A DNA stretch of 64,000 nt from positions 15,038,963 to 15,102,962 of the forward strand of contig NC_060887.1 in assembly GCF_014805685.1 (NCBI RefSeq), read 5' to 3'. Both the position numbers and the translations under genes were made by a program. The notes below the pieces were generated by a model that saw nothing but the letters and a program-made list of their open reading frames with translations, was not told the origin of the DNA and did no database searches. Of the stretch, positions 21,397 to 32,754 are shown piece after piece (within the stretch, counting starts at the first letter, position 1; the number at the start of each line of letters is the position of its first letter). The DNA comes from Silurus meridionalis. Taxonomy: Eukaryota; Chordata; Actinopteri; Siluriformes; Siluridae.

Positions 21397-21428
21397 ACTA
21401 AATAATCATCAACTAAATAATAATTAGT

Positions 21429-21502
<74 letters not shown>

Positions 21503-21521
21503 GCAACTAATGATTATTTAG
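21397..21521. repeat. (TA)n tract inside an inverted repeat
   Basis: The (TA)n run 21432-21498 is flanked by inverted arms. The right arm, ATGCAACTAATGATTATTTAG (about 21501-21521), is matched on the left by CTAAATAATCAT (21398-21409) and TTAGTTGCAT (21423-21432), separated by a small duplication of CAACTAAATAATAA. The whole can fold as a long hairpin. Confidence 0.75.
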
Positions 21522-21687
21522 ATTTTTCAAACAGTTTTTTTAAATGTTTTTACTGTATTTATGTATAAAATGTACTTAAAAATATGCAAAAGCCTCATAT
21601 TGACATTTTACAAGCTTATAATGACTGCATGATGAGGAATGCATTGGGGATTTCTCCTTGGAACAAATTCACACACATGCATTTATA

Positions 21688-22323
21688 TAGTGGTGGGTGG
21701 TCAGGGCCAGCAAGTCTTCTCTGCTGGCCTAAACACTATCAGAAGCACGGACCTACATTTACAACCTAAATTTTAATATTTGTTCCATGAAATTGTATGA
21801 ATTTATTCCCAACAATTCTCTTTATTTCGTAGCATTTATCTTCCCTGCACTGCTTCCAGGACGTGTATGTGGATGTTATGTATGTATGTGATGTTTTTTG
21901 TCCAATCAGATTTCAGCCTCTATGTGCTGCCATGTTAATCTAATCTGCCCAGGGCCTTCAGAATTAGTAGTGCTGGCTGATGTACCTTAGACAATATTAG
22001 CAATGGGTCTGTTTCTTTAGCCAATCAGATTTCAGCTAGCTGGCCCAGAATAGCGTCAACATTTTTTCCGTCATCTAATTGGTTGCTCAGAGCGAAACTG
22101 TTACAGCCTAATTCGACTAGCAAAACACATATGTAGCGATATGCACACATTAACACTTTTTTTACGCCCACAATGGCTGACAGAGGAAGATAAATTGATT
22201 TGGATTTGGACATGATTAAAAATACATTTTCAAGAAAAGCTAGACATTGTGAGGAGAGGTCAGCCAACCCCAAAGCTAACTAGCTTGTCTCAGCCCAGGA
22301 AGGGGTTTGTTCGCCACTTCCAG
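21688..22323 (+). mobile_element. hAT-like (ZMYM1/TTF-type) element, 5' part, interrupted by DIRS
   Basis: The clearest part is the coding end at 22226-22319, which reads LDIVRRGQPTPKLTSLSQP then RKGFVRHFQ. It resembles the N-terminus of the transposon-derived zinc-finger MYM-type/TTF proteins that are abundant in fish. The preceding DLDMIKNTFSRK is one frame off. The reading resumes after the DIRS insertion, at 24166, with YELYHWLTAFEERCKL. The upstream limit (about 21688, near GGTGGGTGGTCAGGGCCAGC) is a guess from the style of the 5' region. Confidence 0.55.
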
Positions 22324-22442
22324 GCCGTCTCTAGGTTACGCATGTAACCTTGGTTCCATTAAGGAACGAGATGCTGTGTCACAACGCTTTGGGAACGCCT
22401 CCGCGTTGCTCACACGCTGAATCACGTGTGAAATTCAGCCAG

Positions 22443-22516
22443 TTTCAGAAGCTAGCATCAGCTCTACTGCAAGCTACAAAATGCGCATGCAGTAGAGCCG
22501 ATGCTAGCTTCTGAAA
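22443..22516. repeat. 29-nt inverted repeat near the DIRS end
   Basis: Arms 22443-22471 and 22488-22516 are reverse complements with a single mismatch, around GAAGCTAGCATC and GATGCTAGCTTC, with a 16-nt spacer. It sits between the terminal repeat and the internal complementary region. Confidence 0.85.
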
Positions 22517-22659
22517 ATGAGAAGGGATGCATGGCAGGGATGCAGGGAGTGTGGCTCGGAGACACAGCGTCTTGATCCCTCAGCAAACTAAATTTACATG
22601 CGTAACCTAGAGACGTTTCCTTTTGGGAACTCGAGCTGCATCACAGCGCTTTGGGAACG

Positions 22660-23450
22660 AGTGTCCAATCATGCCACACTGACCAGTCCTCCAATATCCT
22701 GGAGTGGGACTCCAGCAGACCAGGCCCTAGAGGCCGCCACACTCTGAGTGAAGTGAGCCTTGACCCCTAAAGGAGTGGGGAGACCAGAGGACTGATATAA
22801 AGAAATAGCATCCACAATCCACCTACTGAGAGTCTGCTTGTTGCCTGTAGGGGCCATAGCGGACAAACAGCTGCTCCGACTTATCCACACACTCGTCCTG
22901 TGGACGTACGTGTTCAGTAACAGTAGGTTTGTTTCTGCTGGTCAGGGGCTGAAAAGGAGGAGGGTAGAATGCCTGCAGCACAACAAGTCATGGGGGAGCT
23001 GCAGGCCCGTTAGGTACATACCCTGGTTGGGCCAACATGACGGCCAATTCCCACACAGGCACTCTGGGTCGCATCCCGGGCCTCAGCCTACGGGTGCCAC
23101 ACAGGAACGTGTCACCAGGGGTGTCTACCCAGCAAGTGGGTCACAATAAGCCGCGATAGGGGACACAGAATGCTTCAGGGGCGAAAGAGCCAACCCTGTG
23201 GCAAATTGTTCCTGCAGGAACTCCAGCACTGAACCAAGCTGGCAGTAGACTGGGTCCAATTGTTGGTACTCGCACCACACAAGGAACAAGCGCCTTAAGC
23301 GGCATATGACCTCTTCGTAGAGGGAGCTCTGGATTAGAGGATGATCTCCGCTACCTCAGTAGAGAGACCAGCTGCTAAGAACTGTGCCCCTTCAGGGGCC
23401 ACAGCCACAACTTCCATAACTTTGGGGTGGGGGTAAACCAGAGTAACCCC
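22660..23450 (-). pseudogene. DIRS tyrosine recombinase remnant
   Basis: On the minus strand, pieces of a tyrosine recombinase follow one another in changing frames. The N-terminal part is EGAQFLAAGLSTEVAEIIL near 23340-23400, then LDPVYCQLGSVLEFLQ near 23220-23260. The C-terminal part is WIVDAISLYQSSGLPTPLGV then KAHFTQSVAASRAW, at 22669-22890. In relatives the block AHSTR carries a catalytic arginine; here it reads AHFTQ, so that residue is lost. Several stops lie between. The enzyme would integrate the circular cDNA. Confidence 0.72.
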
Positions 23451-24060
23451 GCCTGGGACTCTCTTGACTGTCTTAAGGATAGCTTTGATCTGAGCAGGAG
23501 ACAGCTGTCTGTACATAACAGTCAAGTGCCCCACCATGCCTAAGAAGGTGGTTCTCTGTACTAGAGAATGCACACTCTTTTAGGTGTTTCTATGGCCCCC
23601 TTCCTCAGGAGAGTGCTTGTTTCCTGTTCTAGGACCAGAGCCTGCTCAGGACCCACCAGAGTGGGACACACCCCCTTAAAATTGGTGGGAGAAAACCCGA
23701 ACTGAAACCAGAAACCCTTCTCTACCATGCACAGGACCCACTGAGCAACATCTGGCAGCCAGGCTGACAGTACATCTCTTAAGGGAGGTCTCTGGTTGGT
23801 CTCTGGCCCATCCAGAGCAGCTGGAACAGTGCCCTGCAGCCGTTGGAGTCTCCTGAGAGGCAGCGTTCGCATACAGCAAGGTTTGTGGGGTAAGGAGGCG
23901 GGCTGCATACAGGCTATCCCAGGACCTGGACACCTCATTGTGCAGATCCGGGAAAAAGGCAAACCCCAGCATAGAGGCTGGGACGCAGGGTGCAGGAAGC
24001 ACTCATCCAGCTTGCTGGGTGTGCGTTGCTTCCGCTTCTCGTCCAGCCCTGCTTGTGATG
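23334..24060 (-). pseudogene. DIRS gag and reverse transcriptase/RNase H remnants
   Basis: The frame at 23561-24184 contains a gag-like stretch (RTPSKLDECFLHPASQP), then the start of RT: LPDVAQWVLCMVEKGFWFQF and CPTLVGPEQALVLEQETSTL followed by LRKGAIE. The RT catalytic core is deleted. The frame at 23334-23573 continues with LVQRTTFLGMVGHL and RQLSPAQIKAILKTVKRV, which fits the RT-to-RNase H junction of DIRS1-type polyproteins, and then jumps to the recombinase start. Confidence 0.7.
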
Positions 24061-24165
24061 TTGCGCTTTTCTGTTGGCTAGATTTCACACTTGATTCAGA
24101 GCGTGAGCAACGCGGAAGCATTCCCAAAGCAATGTGACACAGCTCGAGTTCCCGAAAGGGAACAG

Positions 24166-24240
24166 TGCCTACGAGCTGTACCACTGGCTTACAGCCTTCG
24201 AGGAGCGGTGCAAATTATGTGGGTATGCATTATGAGTATG
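24166..24240 (+). mobile_element. hAT-like element, continuation after the DIRS insertion
   Basis: CTACGAGCTGTACCACTGGC and the next bases translate as YELYHWLTAFEERCKLCGYA, the expected continuation of the GFVRHFQ reading that stops at 22323. It then fades into AT-rich DNA. Confidence 0.6.
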
Positions 24241-25190
<950 letters not shown>

Positions 25191-25241
25191 ATATATATTG
25201 TATATAACACGCACGGACATGCACATTTAAATAAATGTAAA

Positions 25242-25242
<1 letters not shown>

Positions 25243-25292
<50 letters not shown>
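25243..25292. repeat. (CA)n microsatellite
   Basis: About 25 CA repeats. Confidence 0.95.
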
Positions 25293-25295
<3 letters not shown>

Positions 25296-25600
25296 TGCTA
25301 TATGCCTTGTAACACTGTAATATACAACAGCATATTCTGATTTATTGTAATACATTATAAAATATTGTAATATACTGCAATAACTACTACATATAATGCA
25401 ATACTTTAAAATGTACTGAAATATACTACAATATACTCTATTATACACCCATTTCCTGCAACATTCTAATACATTACAATATATTATAATGTACATTGCA
25501 TATTCATAAATGTAATGCATGTTGAATATTGGAACATTTAAATACACAATAACAATGTAATATACTGCATCGTATACAATGTACAATGCTATATTGTCTC
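25293..25600. repeat. Degenerate TGTAATATACTGCAATA repeats
   Basis: AATATACTGCAATA, AATATACTACAATATACT and similar phrases recur at roughly 12-25 bp intervals, suggesting an old, decayed short tandem repeat. Confidence 0.5.
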
Positions 25601-25729
25601 GTCCCTGATGGTTTTTTAAAGATTATAATGTAGTAATATTTCGATAGAAATCTATGTGAATGGGAAAAAGGGAGGTGAAGGAAGTTAAATAGACGACTTT
25701 CTCAGAGTGGAGTGTGTGTTTAGTACAGT

Positions 25730-25965
25730 AGGTGTCAGAGTACTCCTACAGATCTATCACACTACACTACACCTCAACTAATTACACTACTCTACTCTCT
25801 ACCACACTACTGTACAACACACTACACCACACCATATCACACCATATTACACAATTTTGCACTGTAACACACCACAACATAACACTACACCATACCACGA
25901 TTTTACACTATACAACCCTAGACTACACCACATTGCACCACAACACACAGTTACAATTTCTACTA
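25730..25965. repeat. Degenerate ACACTAC/ACACCAC repeat
   Basis: Imperfect pentamer-to-decamer repeats of CACACTACACCACACC type over about 235 bp. Confidence 0.65.
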
Positions 25966-26235
25966 GTAAGATAACTTTTAGTTGGCCAATATTTTTTTTA
26001 AGTTAGATGTTTTTGATTTTTTTTTTCCATAGGTTTTAGAGAAATGGGAATGATCTCAGGTGACAGTCATTAGGTGAGCCATGCTGACTGGAATTTGATG
26101 CTGGTGTTGGAAGTTCCCACTGGAGAACAACACAGGAGCGCAACTTACAAGTCTTTAAATGTAGACTCCTGCTGGGCGAGTAATCAATAGTGGCCCCTGA
26201 CCTCTCATTTCAGGTCTTCAGACTTTACAGGCTAA

Positions 26236-26266
<31 letters not shown>

Positions 26267-27058
26267 GACAGAGAGTGTTGGAGAGAGCAGGAAGATCTAA
26301 ATATAGAAACAGCAGATAGGGGGCACTTTTCATAACCCAGAGACATATTAAAGCAAAGTGTAAACTGTAGTAAACTGGAAGAAAGAAAATTACTTTTTCA
26401 CAGATACACAATCAAATTAATGTTAAATACAGATGAAGATATATACATGAAAGAAAGATAACTTCTTTTTCCAGTCCATATACTCAAAATATTTTGAAAA
26501 TTCTTCAGAGAATCTGTATTCCAAGACAAACAACAAAACATGATTCATCAGCTTTCTTTTGTACACATTAATTCTGACTCATGACTGTTCACAAACCCCT
26601 TTTTTTTAAACCAGGCACAGAGCAAATTCAGGATGAGCACTTACTAGGAAATTAATCAAGTCAGGACACATTTGTAGACTCAATACACATTGTTATTCAT
26701 TCAGCTACACAAATAGGGAGTCAGTTTAGGATTCCTGCCCAGACAAAATTTTTAAATCCTGGTTTATACTTTATGCTAATGCAGAACAAATTTCACGGTT
26801 TTATGTCCAGTATTTCTGGCTTGCTATCTGGACACAAATTCATTTATACCTTCTACATTCTTTATGCCTACAAATGCAAAACAATAAATATAAATTTGCT
26901 ACTGGGATACAGGGCCAAGCAAATTTAGAAACTCAGGTCTTGTTGGTGAGCGAAATCATTTATCAATCACAATCACTAAGACAATCACTAAAATCTTATA
27001 GATTTTATAGATATTGCATGTACATTTACCGCATTTACCAGAAACATCCTATACGGAG
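25966..27058. other. Unique DNA with a short GA-rich tract
   Basis: No gene seen. GAGAGACAGACAG-type repeats lie at 26237-26282. Confidence 0.45.
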
Positions 27059-27245
27059 ATACACTTTATGGATAAACGTTTGTGGACACCTGACCATAAG
27101 ATTTATTTGTGCTTTTTGAACATCCTCTTTCACATTTAGTCCCCATATGTTGGGAGGGAAGAGGTTACACTACATTTTTAGTGTGCTTGTGCTTAGCCAC
27201 AAGGGTGTTAGTAAAGTCAGGAACTGATATAGTGTGAGAGGCCTG
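27059..27245 (+). mobile_element. MITE fragment (left arm)
   Basis: ACACTTTATGGATAAACGTTTGTGG then ACACCTGACCATAAG, and TTTAGTCCCCATATG, match the left half of the MITE at 32755. The right half is absent. Confidence 0.65.
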
Positions 27246-27569
27246 GGCCATTCCCTCTCATCCCAGAATCAAGCTAAACTAATCATATTTTTAACAGCAA
27301 AACAGATTTTGTAATTAATTACTGCTCTGTGAATAATGTTCTAGTCACATTCCAGTCTAGTCTAGTTTTAAATAAATCCTCAAATGAATACATTCAGGAT
27401 AATAAAAGAATGGTTCTTGGAGGTATATGTAGACTTCTGATCTTTACTACAAGGCAAACATTTAGTTCTTTCTTCTAAAAGGTTTCTTGTCGTTTTTTGT
27501 TTTGGTTACAAACTTTTATTAATGAATTTGAAATTTTATCCAGAAGGAGATGACAGAGATATTACACTG

Positions 27570-27570
<1 letters not shown>
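27246..27570. other. Unique DNA
   Basis: No gene seen. Confidence 0.4.

Positions 27571-27613
<43 letters not shown>
27571..27613. repeat. (CA)n microsatellite
   Basis: About 21 CA repeats. Confidence 0.95.
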
Positions 27614-27615
<2 letters not shown>

Positions 27616-27925
27616 CAGTCCAACAGCTGACACACTCCTGAGATGGCAAGGAGACGGAGTACATGAGTGTGTCATTGTTCTGTCTGGGAAAGGGAAGCAA
27701 AGGTGAGGTGATGTGGTGTGTAAACAGGATGTTCGGCTAGATTTCAGTTTCAACAGGCAAAAAATATGTTCTCACTTCCAAGTGATAAAAAAAGATGACA
27801 TCGGCTTTTCAGACAGTTTAAATAGACGTCTCAATTGAAGGATTAAATAAAAACCTGTGGAACAGAATGCTAATCATAGGTCATGCAAATAGATTCAGTT
27901 CCTCTTCTTTATGAAAAAAAGACAG

Positions 27926-27927
<2 letters not shown>

Positions 27928-27958
<31 letters not shown>
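27928..27958. repeat. (CA)n microsatellite
   Basis: About 15 CA repeats. Confidence 0.93.
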
Positions 27959-27960
<2 letters not shown>

Positions 27961-28634
27961 CCGCTCCTTATGCTGCACCCACATGAGCTTCTTTAAATAT
28001 CAGACTGCAGACACGTGGTATTTTGTTTTTTTTTTCATTACATTTTTTTCCATCCTACAGATCCAACATGTTTATACAGAGTGTGAGAATCAGCAACAGC
28101 AAACACACCCGCACGTTCTTCCTGAGGAAGAGGCCCTGACACAGATCAGTCAAAATTTGACGGAACTAAAACATGTGGCAACTCCACCCTGCAAACCGCT
28201 AACCTGCTAACTGTAACCCCTGATACACCCGAGACGACTGAGACAAATTAGAATGATGATGGCCCTGTGACAAATTTCTCAAAATGGAAGCTTAACATGT
28301 TTACATCTGATAGACTGGTTAGGGAACAGCTAATTCAGATGTAATAGTAACCCTGAAAACCTGAAAAGACTGATACAAAAGCACTAGCACTGAAGACTCC
28401 TTTCATATGTTACAAAAACAAGTTGTTACTATAAAAAACCTAAGGTATTTATATTAACTGTGCTGTAACAGAGAATTAATCAGCACCTTCTGACAAATCA
28501 CAATCCAGAATTCAGCAGCGCTAACATACACACACAAAGTGTGGTGCATTGTGTTTTGCTAATGAACTCATTGTTGCAACTGATTAGTTTAAATCTGAGA
28601 TATTTACTTCTTGTTGGCATGGTTATGCATGCGA
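27959..28634. other. Unique DNA
   Basis: No gene seen. Confidence 0.45.
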
Positions 28635-28756
28635 ACACACACACACACACACACACACGAATTGCACATACACGCACGCACACCAGACATCTGGCATGCC
28701 ATCCATCCTAATCCATCCTTTTCTTCCCCTCTCTTACCCACCCACACACAGACATA

Positions 28757-28842
<86 letters not shown>

Positions 28843-28967
28843 AAGACAAACGCACCCCTTCCGGTAAAGAAACCCAGTGACCTGACAGTTTGAGCCTGCT
28901 GGGTATGTATAATAAAACATACACACATACACACATACTTCTTCAGCTCATCCTTCTGTAGGCCGGT

Positions 28968-29015
<48 letters not shown>

Positions 29016-29178
29016 TGCTATCCCCCCAGGCAGACAGCTGCTGACAGACACTTCCTCAACTGAGTCACTCAGACGCACATGCACATACACAGACACACAC
29101 ACCCCCACATAGAGGTATACACAGACAAGCTTATGCCGAACACATACATATAGAGGTATAAAAGATATAATATATAAA

Positions 29179-29261
<83 letters not shown>
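28635..29261. repeat. Cluster of CA, GT and TA microsatellites
   Basis: (AC)n 28635-28658, (CA)n with CG interruptions 28758-28839, (GT)n 28966-29012, (TA)n 29182-29222 and (CA)n 29223-29261. All long open frames here come from the dinucleotide runs. Confidence 0.93.
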
Positions 29262-29263
<2 letters not shown>

Positions 29264-29296
29264 GCAACATACAAAATGTGTGACATAACATATGCA

Positions 29297-30828
29297 CAGT
29301 GTCTAACAAAAGTGAGTGCACCCCTCGCATTTCAACAAGAACAATGGGACAATACTATAGAACATAAACTTATTTATGATATATTTTAGAGTAGTCAGTG
29401 TGCAGCTTGTATAGCAGTATAGATTTAATATCCTTTAAAAACAACTTAACACACAGCCATTATTGTCAAAATAACTGGAAATAAAATTAAGTACACCCTA
29501 AGTGATAACAGCTATACGTTGTTTAAATATGCAAAGCTACATGTCCTACTGATTATGTTTATGTTTTTGTTTGACAGGACTATACAAATTTGTGTATCTT
29601 GTATTAGAGCAGTTTAAAATTGGTTCTTTTAGTACAATTCTCTCATACTGACCACTGTATGTTCAACATGGCACCTCATGGCAAAGAACTCTCTGAGGAT
29701 TTGAGAACTAGAATTGTTGCTCCCCACAAAGATGGCCTAGACTATAAATATATCAGTAACACTCTGAAACTAAGATACAGTACAGTACCCAGGGTCATAC
29801 AGTGGTTTTCCAAGACGGGTTTTACTCGGAACAGGCCTCTCAAGGGACGATCAAAGAAGTTGAGTCCTCATGTTGTGCGTCAGGTGCAGAAGCTGGTTTA
29901 AAAAAAAACGCATGAGTGCTGCATCATTGCTTTAGAGGTTGCAAAAGCGAAAGGTCCCCTAGTCAGTGCTTAGACCATACCCTGCACACTGCAACAAGTA
30001 GGTTTGCATGGCTGTCATCCCAGAAGGAAGCCTTTTCTAAAACTGGCTTACAAGAAATCACATAAACAGTTTGCTGAAGACAACTTGTCCAAGAGCATAA
30101 ATTACTGGAGTTTTGTTGGTCTAATGAGACTAAGATGAACTTGTTTGGCTCAGATGGTGTCCAGCATGTGTGGCGACACCCTGGTGAAGTACCAAAAAAA
30201 ATTGTGTCTTGCCTACAGTCAAGCATAGTTGTGGTAGCATCATGGTCTGGGGCTGCATGAGTGCTGCTGGTACTAAGGAGCTGTGGTTCATTGAGGGTGA
30301 ATTCTGTCACAGAACATGTTGTAATCTATGTTTCCCTCCCCCTTCAGAAACTGGGCTAAACGGCAGTTTCCCAAAATTATAACAACCCCAAACACACCGC
30401 AAAAATAGCAACTGCCTTACTGAAGGTGAAGGTGATGGAGTGGTCAAGGATGTCTCATGATCTGAACCCTGCCTAGCACCTGTGTATGGCACCCTCACCG
30501 GAAGGTGGAGAAGCACCATGTGTCTAACATTCAACAGCTAATGATTATCATTATGGAGAAGTGGAAAAGAATCCCAGCAACAACCTGTGCAGTTCTGGTA
30601 AATTCCATGCACAGGAGGATTAAGGCAGTGCTGGATAACAGTGGTGCTCACAAAATATTGACAATTTGCACACAGTTTTGACATGTTCACTTAGGGTGCA
30701 CATACTTTTTTTGCTAGTTATTTTTTTAAATAATGGCTGTATGTTAAGTTTTTTAGAGGACAGTAAATCTTTACTTCTATACAAGCTGCATTTCTATAAT
30801 AATGTTCCTTGAGAAGATATATTAAAAT
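29297..30828 (+). mobile_element. Decayed Tc1-like transposon (same family as 24536)
   Basis: Left end CAGTGTCTAACAAAAGTGAG at 29297 and an inner right-end region at 30690-30828 (CACTTAGGGTGCACATACTT and TTAAATAATGGCTGTATGTT). The outermost right terminus appears to be missing. A microsatellite cluster precedes it. Confidence 0.82.
29668..30655 (+). pseudogene. Tc1-like transposase, all three catalytic residues lost
   Basis: Starts MAPHGKELSEDLRTRIVAPH at 29668; the first frame stays open to 29901 with the helix-turn-helix-like SNTLKLRYSTVPRVIQ. Further on, frames change several times. The first catalytic block reads WSNETKMNLFG near 30115 (D to N). The second reads QNYNNPKH near 30370 (D to Y). 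The third reads DLNPA followed by TAG and HLC near 30465, so the codon for the catalytic E is a stop. The protein is certainly inactive. Confidence 0.82.
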
Positions 30829-31116
30829 TAGTTATACACACAAAAGCAGGTACATACAAATGCATACTGAAGTGCACAGTATACACAAAACCCACAACAT
30901 TCACACATGTACACACATACTGTAACATATACACATCAAACATGCACACACAGATAAACATCATATACAAATTAAACATGTATATATGCACATATAAACA
31001 ATACACACATTAAAAACTCAAACAACATCAAACAAACACACAAGAAACAACAACTCAACAACAATGTTTTCCGGTCAGTTGCACAGATCCAATCTACAGC
31101 AAGTGTCAACACACAT

Positions 31117-31121
<5 letters not shown>
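30829..31121. other. Unique AC-rich DNA
   Basis: ACACAT-rich but not a regular repeat. No gene seen. Confidence 0.4.

Positions 31122-31180
<59 letters not shown>
31122..31180. repeat. (TA)n microsatellite
   Basis: About 29 TA repeats. Confidence 0.95.
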
Positions 31181-31184
<4 letters not shown>

Positions 31185-31312
31185 GGGTGTGTGTGTGCGC
31201 ACGTGCGTGTATGTGTGGAGGCTGTGGAACGGGTTTGGAGAGGTTTCTTGTGACAGAAGGTTGATCGCATCATGCCATCTCACCGTTCACACATGATGAA
31301 GCCAAAGCATCG

Positions 31313-31316
<4 letters not shown>

Positions 31317-31365
<49 letters not shown>
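31317..31365. repeat. (TC)n-(AC)n microsatellite
   Basis: TC run to 31353, then a short AC run. Confidence 0.94.
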
Positions 31366-31497
31366 AAATGATGAGTCAGACATCCACACATAAAAATGGA
31401 GACACCATGTCAATCACGAGGAGTTCAGCAATCCACTTGTTTGCTGATTGTGATTGACAACTTAATTTCTTCCTGTGCAAAACCTGTGAAGCTCCAA

Positions 31498-31925
31498 CAC
31501 CAAACACACTCTTAAGACAGTACACCCTCTTTAGACCATACACCCTCTTCAGACCGCACACACTGTTTAGACCGTACACACTCTTCAGACAGCACACCAT
31601 GTTCAGACAGCACACCATCTTCAGACTGCACACACTCTTCAGACCGCACACACTCTTCAGAACACACACACTCTTCACAGTGCACACCCTATTCAGACTG
31701 TACACACTCTTTAGACTGCACCCTTTTTTAGACCAAACACCCTCTTTAGACCGCACACCCTCTTCAGACTGTACACACTCTTCAGACCGCACACCTCTAT
31801 TGACCACATATCCTCTTCAGACCGTACACACTCTTCAGACCGCACACACTCTTCAGACCGTAAACACTAATCAGACCATACACACTCTTCAGACTGCACA
31901 CACTTTTCAGACCTGACATCCTTCA
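31498..31925. repeat. 15-bp minisatellite (CACACTCTTCAGACC type)
   Basis: About 28 imperfect copies of a 15-bp unit such as CACACTCTTCAGACCG. Since 15 is a multiple of three, frames stay open and read as pentapeptide repeats: SVCGLK-type on the minus strand and HTLFR-type on the plus strand. I regard these as accidental. Confidence 0.92.
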
Positions 31926-32110
31926 CACCCTTTACACCACATATTCCTCACACTTTTTACCTTGCACACCCTTTACACAGCACACCCTTCACCCCAGACA
32001 CCCTTCACAGTCTTTACACAACACACCTTTCATGCTCTTCACACCGCACACCCTTCAAACCTCACACTCTTCACACCCTTTAACATTGCACATTCTTCAC
32101 ACCACACACA
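31926..32110. repeat. Degenerate continuation of the minisatellite
   Basis: ACACCCTTTACACCGCACAC-like phrases continue with a looser period of about 12-20 bp. Confidence 0.65.
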
Positions 32111-32380
32111 CTTAATTTTAGAATGTTGTTTTTCATGTTTAAATCGAAATCACCCTTTTTTGTTGGATTGTTTATTACTTGATTGAAGTCTATTTTGCTT
32201 TTCTTTTAATATCCGAATGGTTGCACTACTGTTAAATGGCGTTATACATATCTATCACAAATCACTCACATTAGCATTGCACATTAGCATCGTAGCCCCA
32301 GGCCTGAGCTAAACAGGTTTTCTCTTTTTATTTCAGGGCTAAAGACATATGTATGGTTTAGAATCGAACACATATGTATG

Positions 32381-32382
<2 letters not shown>
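32111..32382. other. Unique DNA
   Basis: No gene seen. Confidence 0.4.

Positions 32383-32412
<30 letters not shown>
32383..32412. repeat. (GT)n microsatellite
   Basis: About 15 GT repeats. Confidence 0.93.
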
Positions 32413-32413
<1 letters not shown>

Positions 32414-32651
32414 TTCAACAGAAATAATAATGAATAATTAGTGACTGTGGTTAGAGGTCATTTAGTGTGTGTGATTTCAGCGAGTTCACAAGTTTAAATC
32501 TGGCTCTAATTTGCGGTGGTATTTTGGGGAAAGTTCTCTCCCTCCCTTCCTCCTGTTGTTCTTGCTAAAGCAAGGGTTAGCATGTTGTTTTAAACTTACT
32601 GGAGACACCATATTTTACTGAATTACTCGATAGCCTATTCTGGTTTAAATG

Positions 32652-32654
<3 letters not shown>

Positions 32655-32692
<38 letters not shown>
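32655..32692. repeat. (GT)n microsatellite
   Basis: About 19 GT repeats. Confidence 0.94.
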
Positions 32693-32694
<2 letters not shown>

Positions 32695-32754
32695 ACAGAA
32701 AACAAATAGAGCTAGCTAGCTGGTTACACTACAGCTAGCTAAACCCAAACATAC

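Larger units (their letters stand above)
22324..24165 (-). mobile_element. DIRS1-like tyrosine-recombinase retrotransposon, internally deleted
   Basis: The termini are inverted. CTGTGTCACAACGCTTTGGG near 22373 is mirrored at 24100-24160 by CCCAAAGCAATGTGACACAG. The left end also has an internal complementary region: GTAACCTAGAGACG at about 22603 reverses CGTCTCTAGGTTAC at 22326. This layout, with no target-site duplication, is that of DIRS elements, which integrate by a tyrosine recombinase and not by an integrase. Remnants of gag, RT, RNase H and recombinase are read on the minus strand, with deletions between them. Confidence 0.82.

Noticed and set aside
22838..23149. Plus-strand 103-codon frame
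   Set aside because: Antisense to the DIRS recombinase remnant.
31376..31807. Pentapeptide-repeat protein of 143 codons
   Set aside because: An open frame forced by a 15-bp tandem repeat; the plus strand is equally open.
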